A stretch of DNA of 64,000 nucleotides, taken from the NCBI RefSeq assembly GCF_006385705.1, contig NZ_VFRQ01000011.1, forward strand, positions 1 to 64,000, written 5' to 3'. The notes beneath the pieces are model-generated. The model was not told where the DNA came from. It searched no databases and saw only the letters and a list, made by a program, of their open reading frames with translations. This document shows positions 56,139-64,000 of this stretch, one piece after another (position 1 is the stretch's first letter; each line of letters opens with the position of its first letter). The position numbers and the translations under genes were made by a program. The DNA comes from Pontibacter mangrovi. Lineage in GTDB: Bacteria > Bacteroidota > Bacteroidia > Cytophagales > Hymenobacteraceae.

Positions 56139-56596
56139 AAGGGTAGGGTTTATAGGTTAAGCGTTCGTAATCAGATTATTCGGGCAATAGAATTCCGCCC
56201 ACGCTCTAAAGCGTAGTTTTTAAAGTGGAATAGTTATAGGATTTAAAATTAATGACAGCCACGTATGCAATAGGATGCTTTTTTCATCCTACTGATTTTC
56301 ATCTTCGATGGCTCCCCATCTCCAGGCTCCTAAAAAATTTTATCTTTATTTAAAGAAACAGCCAATTCAACAACACAAGTATAAATTAAAATTGTGACAC
56401 TTTATATATACTAGAAAGCATATTTTAACAATACCCTAAGTATAATTGCACTAAAACATCACTAAACAATAATTTTAAATATTATACAACAATTTACAGC
56501 AACTAACGTAGCATCAAAGCCTTAGCAAATATTACGTTACCTATATATGTTTAAACATCCTATGTTATATTGCACTAAAATATTTTAGCTTTAATG

Positions 56597-56630
56597 CAAA
56601 AGAGCCGGATAAAATACCCGGCTCTTTCAG
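56597..56630 (-). terminator. Terminator of the 2169-residue T9SS protein gene
   Basis: A 10-bp stem AAAGAGCCGG/CCGGCTCTTT (about 56599-56608, 56618-56627). On the minus strand it ends TTTTGC. The upstream gap 56139-56590 is A+T-rich, with two AAGTATA heptamers and nothing else recognised. Confidence 0.75.
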
Positions 56631-56655
56631 CTTTAAACCCTATTAATTTCCTTTA

Positions 56656-59600
56656 TTATTCTTTTAGTAGCTTCAGGTTGTACACGTTACCCTCTAGCAG
56701 CACCCGCACAAAATATACCCCATGTGGTAGATCCGGGCTAACCTGCAGCACTGCTGTGTTAAACCCAGCCTCTACTTCTATGGTACGCTCTAGTAGCTGC
56801 CGGCCAACTGCATTGTACATCGCCACCTGCGCCATGCCGCTTTGCTCGGCAGCAATGTCCAGCGTAATCTGTGTGGTAAATGGGTTCGGGAACGCCTTTA
56901 CCTGGCTGGCCACTTCGCCGTAGTTCAGGGCCTTGGTGGTGAAGTACTCGAAGGCGCCATCCTCGTCCACCTGCTTGAGGCGGTAGTAGCGCGTGCCCCG
57001 CTTGCCGTTCTCGCGGTCGGTGTAGCGGTACACCTGCTTGAGCACCGTGTTGCCGTTCTGCGTCGGCACGAAGGCCAGCTTGCGGAAGCTGAAGCCGTCC
57101 TCGGACACCTGCACCTCGAAGCCCGAGTTGCGCTCCTCCATCGCCGTGGCCCACTCCAGCACCGCGTCGTTGCCCTGACGAACAGCCCTGAAGTACATGA
57201 TCTCCACAGGCAGCGGATCAAGCGTACCGGTCTCGGCCAAGGCCACCGCGTTTGTTACACAAGCATCGGCGCTGGCCGTCACCTCCACACGCATCTTAAT
57301 CGGGTCGTCCTGCAGGTTATCTACCGCATACACACTGCCAGTCGCTCCTTCCACAGCCTCAAACTCAAACGTTTCGAAGTTATACTTGTACCACTGGAAA
57401 GTTGGAGAACTGCCGGAGTTAGTAGGCAGCGCCGTGAACTTGGCCGGCTTCCCGAACTCAAGCGGGTTAGGGTCAATGCTTATCTCCACAAACTGCGGCT
57501 GAGGTGTCTCTGTGCTGATCGCTGGCACATTAAACTGACTGGAACAACCTGTAGTAGTGTTGGTTGCAACAATGTAGTACGAGGTGCCAGCCACTGCGGC
57601 ATAATCAAAAGTAATCGTGCCGTTTACGTTAGCGCCGTCTGCCAGTTTAGTTCCGCCGCTGTAGAGCGCATACGTTACCCCTGCCTGGCTGGCAGCCAAA
57701 CTCAGCTGTGCCCCAGGTTGGTTTGTACAGTAAGAGGTGCCTTCTACGCTCTGGGCCAACGGAAGCGGGTTCATAACCACTGTTTTACCATTTGTTATAT
57801 CCTGCGAGCAGGAGGCAGCGGTGCCGCCTTGGATGGTAGTGGCCCTGACAGTATAGGTGCCTGCTGTTCTGGTGCCGAAGCTAATTGCTCCTCCTGTGCC
57901 ATCTACTATGGCCCCTGAACCTGTTTGCAGCACCCCGTCTTTTACCAGTTGATACCGTACGCCCGCTTGCGAGCCATTTAGCCCTACTGTTACCCCTGCG
58001 CCGCCTTCGCAGTACTGCCCGTTATTTGTAACCGTCACCTCGTAGCTGGTAACTGGTAGCGGAGTTTCGTAAATGGTTACAGCGCCAGGATACTGAGTAC
58101 AGGAACCGTTTGCAGAAACAGGCAACACGGTATACATGCCAGCCTGTTGAGGACCGAAACTGATAGGGCCGCCTGTGCCTTCCACAGTCCTGACAATGTC
58201 GCTTCCGTTGCGTCTTAGCTGGTATGATACCCCAACCTGAGAACCTGCAAGCCCCACTGGTACATTGGAGGTGCTGCCTACGCAGTAAGCGCCTCCGCCT
58301 GTTAGCTGCTGGTCAACTACTACCACCATGGTAATAGCGTTACTAGAGGCTACCGGCGAGCATTTGTTTTCATCCGATGTAAAGTTCAGGCTCACCACAT
58401 CCCCGTTTTGCAAGGTGTTGCTGGTAAAGGTCCTGCTCGCATTCATTGGCCTGCTCGCTACAATGTTTCCGGCACTGTTCCTCACGATCCACTCTATGGT
58501 AAGGTTTACATACTCCGCATTGGGTGTAGCTGTAAACGTAACCGGCGTACCTGGGCAAATAGAGCCTATAGGTGTTCTGCTAATGGAAACGCCGTAATCG
58601 CTAGGCCTGCCGAGGTAAATGCGGTTGGAGAACAGCACAGCACCGTCGGGGTTAGTAGGTGGTGTAAGCGATGGCGGGTTTGCATAAACCGGGCAAGACA
58701 AATTAACGCCGCTCTTCGGCTTGGCCCGAACCGTGTAGTAGTCGGTAGAAGACAGGCCGGCCAGGCTAATGGTTGGGCCGGTTTGGCCTTCCGATCGGTC
58801 GTTGTTATCATTTTTCCACCAGTCAAACTCAAATTGGCTCGTCACATCTGTTCCACCTTCCCAGGTAATTTGCTCGTAGCGCGGGTTAGCGGGATAGTTC
58901 ACAGAAGTTACGTTTGCCAGCACTGTAGCGGTATAGGTGGTATTCTGGCCGGGGCAAACCGGGAACGGATTAGCTGTGAGCACCAGCGTATAAGTGGTAG
59001 TTGGGGTTACCGTTACCTGCACCACATTACTTACACTCACGGCACAGCCACCTGAAGTCACCAATCTGCGGAACCACGTTGTCTGGCTTCGTGTGCCGGG
59101 GTTATAGCTCTGCCCAGCGTTACTTCCTGTAGCCGCACTAAAACCAGCCGTTGCTGAAGTAATGCTGCTCTCCCACTTATACGCATACGGGCCATTGCCA
59201 CCAACCGGCGTACTGCCTGTGATGGCACTAAGAGTAGTTCCGGCGCAGGCAGTAGTTGTAGTGGTTGAGATCGTATTTTGGGCAATGGCTGGCGTAACCG
59301 TTACAATAGCACTGCTGGTAGAGGTGCAACCATTGGCAGTAACAGTTAATATATAGGTGCGGGTTATGCTGCTGGTACCCGTATTGGTGATAGTAGCCGT
59401 AGGCTGCGCAGCTGTTGCGCTGGTCAAGCCGGTGGATGGGCTCCAACTATACGTATAACCGGCAACTGCAGGCGCACCTAAAACAACAGGCTGGCCCGAG
59501 CACACGGTTTTGTTTCCGCCGGCATCAGCCACCGGATTCGGCGTAACGGTAACAGTGACGTTAGAAGTAGTAGCGCAGTTCGTGGCGGTATTTGTTACGC

Positions 59601-62600
59601 GCACGCTATAGTCTCCGGCTTGGCTGGCGGTGAACTGCTGCGTTGTGGCAACCGGGGTGGTGCCTCTAAACCACTGATAAGTATAGCTTGCCCCTGCCGG
59701 CGTAGCCTGAGCGGTTAGCGTAACCGAGCTGCCCTGGCAGATAGTGGTAGATCCGCTGGTTTGGATGGATACCGTTGGGGCTGTGTTTACAACCACCACC
59801 GTGGGGTCTGACGTGTTGATACAGCCTGTGCCTTCAGCCAAAGCCTGCAGCGTATAACTACCAGCTGTTGATGCGGTATAGGTCTCCCCTTCTCCTACCT
59901 GAACGCCATCCCTGAACCAGGTAAAGCTGGTGCCCAGATCGGAACTTGCCGTAAGCGTAACCGAGCCTCCCTCGCAAAACACAGTTGATCCGGATGGAAT
60001 GATTTCGGCTGAAGGAAGCGGGTTAACGGTAACAGTGACAGGCGCTGACACGGCAGAGCACTCGTTGTTGGTAACGATAACCGTGTAATCACCGGCTACG
60101 CTGGCAGTATAGCTTCTTCCTACAGCGTTCAGGCTCTCCCCGTTCAGCAGCCATTGGTATGTATAGCCAGTGCCTTCCGGCGCGTTCAACACAACTTCAT
60201 CTCCCTGGCAGAAAGCAACAGGCCCGCCAGGTGTTATGGTTGTTTCAGGCAGTGGCTTCACGAGCAGCACTACTGAACTGGTGCCAATGCCGCATGCTGC
60301 CACTGCGCTAGAAGAAGTAAGGGTAATAGTGGCGTTTCCGGTGCCCGTCACGATTACCGTTGCAGTGGCACGTCCGTTCTCAACATCATAAACAGGGTTG
60401 GTGATGGCAAAATTTGGGTTTGATGAACTCCACGCTGCTGTTTCTCCTGTAAATGTAGCTTCCAGGCTAAAACTTGCGGTGCTACCTGGCACAAAGCAGG
60501 TCTCCTGGTTACCGCCCTCAATGGCGGCAGATGGCTGCGGCAACACATTTACAAACACTTCCGCCGAGGATTTAGAGCAGCCGTTGTTGCTTACCAGCAC
60601 ACTGTAGTTACCTGTGGCAGTGGCGGTATACGTGCGGTCAGTGGCACCTTCTATTTCAACTCCACCCGATAACCACTGATATGTATAGGTTTGCCCGGCC
60701 GGGGCCTGCGTTGCTTCCAGCACAATGCTGCTGCCCTCACAAAATTCGGTTGGCTCTGAGTAGGTTATGGCAGCCTCCTCAATGGTGCCTACCCGAACAA
60801 TCACAGCCTCAGCGGTGTTGGTGCAGCCTGCGCTGTTGGTGATGCTTACCGTGTATGTACCGGATGCCGTCACGTTCAGGCTCGGGCTGTTATTGCCCAG
60901 GCTGGTGCTGCCGTTAAACCATTCATAGGTATACGAATCGCCTACCGGCACCGCATCAGACACGTTCAAGGTAACAGACCCTCCTTCACAAAAGTCTAAT
61001 GGCCCTGTTGCTGTAATGTTAGCTGCAGGCCGTTGGTTAACGGTTACTGTTACCGGGCTTATAGCCGTTACGCTACAAGTGTTCACCGTAACCTCTACAT
61101 TATACACTCCTGAGGCAAATGCCGCAAAAGTAGCATCTGTACCTAGTGTGGTGGCAGGCGCTCCTGCCTCAAACCACCTGTAGGTATAGCTGCCAGTAGC
61201 CGGTGTTTCCGGGTTTATACTGGCGGTCAGCACCACCGATTCGCCGGCGCAAACAGGCTCGTCTGGCGAGGCCAGAATAGCTACGGTTGGCAACAGCTGC
61301 TCTGTAACAGTGGTTGCTTCAGAGCTTGCAGTACAGTTTCCCAGCGTTACCTCCACGGTGTATGCACCTGCCTCTGTCGCGTTATAGGCGCTTTCAGTTG
61401 CCGTGGCTATCGGGCTTCCATCCAGGTACCACTGATAGGAATAACCTGCCCCTGTTTGCGCAGTTAGGGTAACTTGTCCGCCTTCGCAGAGCAATGCCTC
61501 GGGGCCTTGCGTAATAACTGCCACAGGCATTGGATTAACAGATACCGCGATGGCATTAGAGGTAGTGGGGCAGCTGTTGGTCGTTACCACTACGGTGTAG
61601 CTTCCTGGTGCGTCTGCAGTAAAGGATGTTCCTGTCTCGCCTGTGATGTCTGCACCGTTTAACTGCCACTGGTAGGTAGCTCCCTCCACAGGTGTTACGT
61701 TCAGAATAACCGACTCACCCTCGCATAGCTCCGTCTCCGTTGCTGCGGTTACCTCAGCTACCGGGAAAGGATTAACAGTAACAGCAACCGGCGCAGAGGC
61801 AGCACTCACGCACGGCCCGGCCGTGTTTGTGATAACCACGGTATAGTTACCAGTGGCTGAAGCTGTGTAGGTAGAGGCTGTTGCGTTCACAATGGCTTGG
61901 CCGCCATCGTACCACTGGTAAGTATAACTGCCAACTGCAGGGGTAGCCGGGGTGGCTACAGCAGTCAAAAGAACCGACCCGCCCTCGCAAACTGTTGTTG
62001 GGGTTGAGGTGGAGATAGAGGCAGTGGGAGTCTGGATGATAGTGGCTGTCACGGGCACCCTTTCACTCTCACAGGTAGTTGCTGTACTGTAGCTTGCTAC
62101 ATAGTATGTTGTAGTAGCGGTGATGGCTGGTGTTGTAAAGGTTAAGCCTGTCTCAATGGGGTCACCTCCTGAAGCAGCGGCATACCAATTAACAATGTTT
62201 GCACCTGTACCAGGTGTAGCACTTAATGTAACCGGGCCCGCATCACAACTTGACCCGGGAGTAACAGTCGGCGTGTTTGGAATATTATTTACAGTTACCC
62301 TAACAGTAGTTCTGGATGTACTCTCGCATCCTGCCGGGCTTACCGCACTCACAAAGAAGGTAGTACTATTAGTTACACTTGTTGTATAACTTGGCCCTGT
62401 TGCACCAGCTATGGCTGTCCCCCCTGATTGTTGTGTGTACCAGCGGTAGCTGCCGCCACTTGGGGCTCCTTCAACACTTACTGTCACCTCGCCAGGGCCG
62501 CATCGTTGAAATGTTGTTGTTGTGGTAGTTGGTGGCGCAGGAATAGCGTTAATTGTAGCCGTCACTCTCACTCTTTCACTCTCACACCCTCCTGGCGCTG

Positions 62601-63165
62601 CCATTGACACCCAATAGTCTGTAGTTGTCGTGATGATTGGTGAATAAGTTGCACCAGAAGTACCGCTTATTGCTGTACCGCCTGAGGCAGCAGTATACCA
62701 TCTGTAACTTGCTCCGGCAGGAGCTCCAGAAGCCGTTAAAGTTACCTGTCCTGGTCCGCATGCTGGGCCACTTGTCTGAGCCACTGAAGGTGCTCCTATT
62801 ACAACAAGAGGTATTGATGCTGCAGAGGGCTTATTACTTGATGATGATTGCACGCTCAGCACTCCTATACTTGCAGTAAAGCTGGCCGGTACAGTTGCAG
62901 TCAGTGTGTTACCATTTCTAGATGTTGCGATCGGAGTTCCATTTATCCAAATTGCCGAGCTTCCGTTAAATTCTGATCCAGTAACTGTTAATACAAACTC
63001 GCCTCCACCTGCAGTTCTACACTGAGGACTTATAGTAGATATTGTCTGCCCCCAGGCTACATTTCCTATTATCAGGAAAAGGAAAAAGAGCCAGTAGGAC
63101 AGGTAAGCTTTGCTTAAGCGGGCATTAACAGCCCTGGCAATAAGATGGGTAAAACGTTGGTTCAT
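56656..63165 (-). CDS. Giant type IX-secreted Ig-like repeat protein (2169 residues)
   Basis: Signal-like N-terminus (span about 22-37, ending AWGQ), an IPT-like domain, three Ig-like repeats of the CGPG...YRWYTAASGG form, then roughly ten repeats of the CEGGSVTLTA...YTYQWF type, further beta domains, and the LPVEIMYFRAVRQ block followed by a type A sorting domain (FPNPFTTQITLDI, GVYFVRVLLEGNVYNLKLLKE). The repeats resemble those in SprB-like and other gliding/adhesion proteins. The domain order parallels the 495-residue neighbour, and both share a 268-bp near-identical segment. A PorP/SprF-type protein is encoded just upstream. ATG start. Confidence 0.85.
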   Translation of the reverse strand: MNQRFTHLIARAVNARLSKAYLSYWLFFLFLIIGNVAWGQTISTISPQCRTAGGGEFVLTVTGSEFNGSSAIWINGTPIATSRNGNTLTATVPASFTASIGVLSVQSSSSNKPSAASIPLVVIGAPSVAQTSGPACGPGQVTLTASGAPAGASYRWYTAASGGTAISGTSGATYSPIITTTTDYWVSMAAPGGCESERVRVTATINAIPAPPTTTTTTFQRCGPGEVTVSVEGAPSGGSYRWYTQQSGGTAIAGATGPSYTTSVTNSTTFFVSAVSPAGCESTSRTTVRVTVNNIPNTPTVTPGSSCDAGPVTLSATPGTGANIVNWYAAASGGDPIETGLTFTTPAITATTTYYVASYSTATTCESERVPVTATIIQTPTASISTSTPTTVCEGGSVLLTAVATPATPAVGSYTYQWYDGGQAIVNATASTYTASATGNYTVVITNTAGPCVSAASAPVAVTVNPFPVAEVTAATETELCEGESVILNVTPVEGATYQWQLNGADITGETGTSFTADAPGSYTVVVTTNSCPTTSNAIAVSVNPMPVAVITQGPEALLCEGGQVTLTAQTGAGYSYQWYLDGSPIATATESAYNATEAGAYTVEVTLGNCTASSEATTVTEQLLPTVAILASPDEPVCAGESVVLTASINPETPATGSYTYRWFEAGAPATTLGTDATFAAFASGVYNVEVTVNTCSVTAISPVTVTVNQRPAANITATGPLDFCEGGSVTLNVSDAVPVGDSYTYEWFNGSTSLGNNSPSLNVTASGTYTVSITNSAGCTNTAEAVIVRVGTIEEAAITYSEPTEFCEGSSIVLEATQAPAGQTYTYQWLSGGVEIEGATDRTYTATATGNYSVLVSNNGCSKSSAEVFVNVLPQPSAAIEGGNQETCFVPGSTASFSLEATFTGETAAWSSSNPNFAITNPVYDVENGRATATVIVTGTGNATITLTSSSAVAACGIGTSSVVLLVKPLPETTITPGGPVAFCQGDEVVLNAPEGTGYTYQWLLNGESLNAVGRSYTASVAGDYTVIVTNNECSAVSAPVTVTVNPLPSAEIIPSGSTVFCEGGSVTLTASSDLGTSFTWFRDGVQVGEGETYTASTAGSYTLQALAEGTGCINTSDPTVVVVNTAPTVSIQTSGSTTICQGSSVTLTAQATPAGASYTYQWFRGTTPVATTQQFTASQAGDYSVRVTNTATNCATTSNVTVTVTPNPVADAGGNKTVCSGQPVVLGAPAVAGYTYSWSPSTGLTSATAAQPTATITNTGTSSITRTYILTVTANGCTSTSSAIVTVTPAIAQNTISTTTTTACAGTTLSAITGSTPVGGNGPYAYKWESSITSATAGFSAATGSNAGQSYNPGTRSQTTWFRRLVTSGGCAVSVSNVVQVTVTPTTTYTLVLTANPFPVCPGQNTTYTATVLANVTSVNYPANPRYEQITWEGGTDVTSQFEFDWWKNDNNDRSEGQTGPTISLAGLSSTDYYTVRAKPKSGVNLSCPVYANPPSLTPPTNPDGAVLFSNRIYLGRPSDYGVSISRTPIGSICPGTPVTFTATPNAEYVNLTIEWIVRNSAGNIVASRPMNASRTFTSNTLQNGDVVSLNFTSDENKCSPVASSNAITMVVVVDQQLTGGGAYCVGSTSNVPVGLAGSQVGVSYQLRRNGSDIVRTVEGTGGPISFGPQQAGMYTVLPVSANGSCTQYPGAVTIYETPLPVTSYEVTVTNNGQYCEGGAGVTVGLNGSQAGVRYQLVKDGVLQTGSGAIVDGTGGAISFGTRTAGTYTVRATTIQGGTAASCSQDITNGKTVVMNPLPLAQSVEGTSYCTNQPGAQLSLAASQAGVTYALYSGGTKLADGANVNGTITFDYAAVAGTSYYIVATNTTTGCSSQFNVPAISTETPQPQFVEISIDPNPLEFGKPAKFTALPTNSGSSPTFQWYKYNFETFEFEAVEGATGSVYAVDNLQDDPIKMRVEVTASADACVTNAVALAETGTLDPLPVEIMYFRAVRQGNDAVLEWATAMEERNSGFEVQVSEDGFSFRKLAFVPTQNGNTVLKQVYRYTDRENGKRGTRYYRLKQVDEDGAFEYFTTKALNYGEVASQVKAFPNPFTTQITLDIAAEQSGMAQVAMYNAVGRQLLERTIEVEAGFNTAVLQVSPDLPHGVYFVRVLLEGNVYNLKLLKE

Positions 63166-63783
63166 AGAATGAATGGATAAGGTTTGGGTTTAAGGCTGCG
63201 TTGCGTTGGCCTTGGGTTCAGAGTGTCAGTAGAAAAAAGCGCAGGGCTTTGCGGTAGGGCAATACAAGGCTGGGCAATAGGTAAAAGCCGTTTTTTTACA
63301 GCTAAAACCATATTGCAGACGATTTAAAGTATAATTATCGCTTACTTGTGGCTAGAAAGAGGCGCCAGAAATGCAGGTGATAGGGCTACAACGGCGGCAA
63401 AAATCCTTACGGCCCCCCGTAACTGGAATAAACAGAAGCTATTGCAGGCATAACAGTTGTAGGTTAAGTCTTAAATTTTACTATTTAAAGAACTTATACA
63501 ACTATTAATTGGATTTGTTACACTCACAGCACTATAAAAACAAAATTAATTATATATAAAGTTATAAACTTGCACCCATATATCTTGCTTTCGTGTTTCT
63601 AACTGTGGTGAAAGCACTAAAAAACGCAGCGAGCGTAACACAGCATACAAAACAACACTTATCAGGCACTTACATAATTTCACTGGTTTTTAGCCCTTTC
63701 CTTTGAGGATGCCATACTTTCGGGACCGGCATCTGAAACGCAGACTTGCCTCTGTACAATATGGTATCATATTAGGCATAAAC

Positions 63784-63817
63784 AAAAAGAGCCAGCGCTA
63801 TTTGCACTGGCTCTTGG
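63784..63817 (-). terminator. Terminator of the PorP/SprF-type gene
   Basis: A stem AAGAGCCAG/CTGGCTCTT (63787-63795, 63807-63815), followed on the minus strand by TTTTTG, 25 bp past the stop. The rest of 63166-63783 shows no gene or promoter I can support. Confidence 0.85.
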
Positions 63818-63841
63818 TAGGCTATATCTTCTAAAGAGTGG

Positions 63842-64000
63842 CTAGGGTATCCGGAAGCCCAGCACGATCTCGTGGGAGCCGGCGCTGTAGTGGCGCATCG
63901 GCGAAACGGTAATGTCATACGTATAGCTCAGGCGGTACTGCTCTTTAAACTGTACACCCACCAGGCCAACGATGGCGTCTTGCGTTCTGTAGGAAAGGCC
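63842..64000 (-). CDS. PorP/SprF-family type IX secretion system membrane protein (C-terminal end only)
   Basis: The last 52 codons and the TAG stop (63842-63844); the gene continues beyond the right edge. The visible sequence GLSYRTQDAIVGLVGVQF, then YRLSYTYDITVSPMRHYSAGSHEIVLGFRIP, matches the C-terminus of PorP/SprF outer-membrane proteins (aromatic-rich strands, SAGSHEI...LGF ending). In Flavobacterium, SprF is needed for surface delivery of the SprB adhesin, so its place ahead of a giant repeat adhesin-like gene is meaningful, although a terminator separates them. Confidence 0.85.
   Translation of the reverse strand, partial: GLSYRTQDAIVGLVGVQFKEQYRLSYTYDITVSPMRHYSAGSHEIVLGFRIP

Overview
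The window looks like a chromosomal segment of a Bacteroidota bacterium of the order Cytophagales, most likely Pontibacter or a close relative in the Hymenobacteraceae (genus is inference). The grounds are: Bacteroidota-type promoters (TTTG/TTG, about 19 bp, TAnnTTTG) ahead of several transcription units; almost no Shine-Dalgarno sequences; an alternative complex III plus aa3-type oxidase locus; two proteins ending in type IX secretion sorting domains and a PorP/SprF-type protein; LytS/LytTR signalling; and many small membrane peptides.

Layout. 1-720 is the upstream region of a ribosomal RNA operon that reads leftward off the window, with five tandem promoters. 842-5184 (minus) is a relA/spoT - fur - STAS - purA operon. 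5421-9271 (plus) carries tRNA-Leu and the proteostasis set tig, clpP, clpX. 9361-9716 holds two tiny paralogous membrane peptides. 9838-13367 (minus) is an apparent operon of a BtuF-like binding protein, a BtuC-like permease, queD and lpxB. hldD, a YciI-like secreted protein, a small outer-membrane barrel and a LytS/LytTR two-component pair follow. 17993-25175 (minus) couples a very large multi-membrane NtrY-like histidine kinase to a 1162-residue predicted outer-membrane protein.

25429-41912 (minus) is one respiratory locus: ActA-F, then cytochrome oxidase subunits II and I, heme A synthase, heme O synthase, two subunit III proteins, subunit IV, a SCO-like protein, a DUF420 protein and a small membrane protein. 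Quinol electrons would pass through ActB/ActA/ActE hemes to the CuA site of subunit II. A consensus promoter lies before actA and a strong hairpin terminator lies after the last gene. 42470-43545 (plus) is rpsF-rpsR-rplI. 43645-50248 (plus) has a GSCFA protein, a DUF255 thioredoxin-fold protein and a PD40-amidohydrolase fusion. 50526-52128 (minus) is a TerB-like protein with a run of tiny membrane peptides, one of them frameshifted. 52317-54206 (plus) is a CocE-type hydrolase. 54651-64000 (minus) holds a 495-residue and a 2169-residue type IX-secreted Ig-like repeat protein, and the C-terminal end of a PorP/SprF-type protein.

Points most worth a second look: (1) the heptamer AAGTATA/TATACTT occurs about 104 times by hand count, roughly 13 times a uniform random expectation, equally on both strands; (2) rpsR and rplI carry near-perfect Shine-Dalgarno sequences in a genome that otherwise appears to lack them; (3) there are unannotated families of 39-50 residue membrane peptides; (4) a sharply bounded block of about 268 bp is 99% identical in two otherwise different adhesin-like genes; (5) there are nested inverted-repeat elements.
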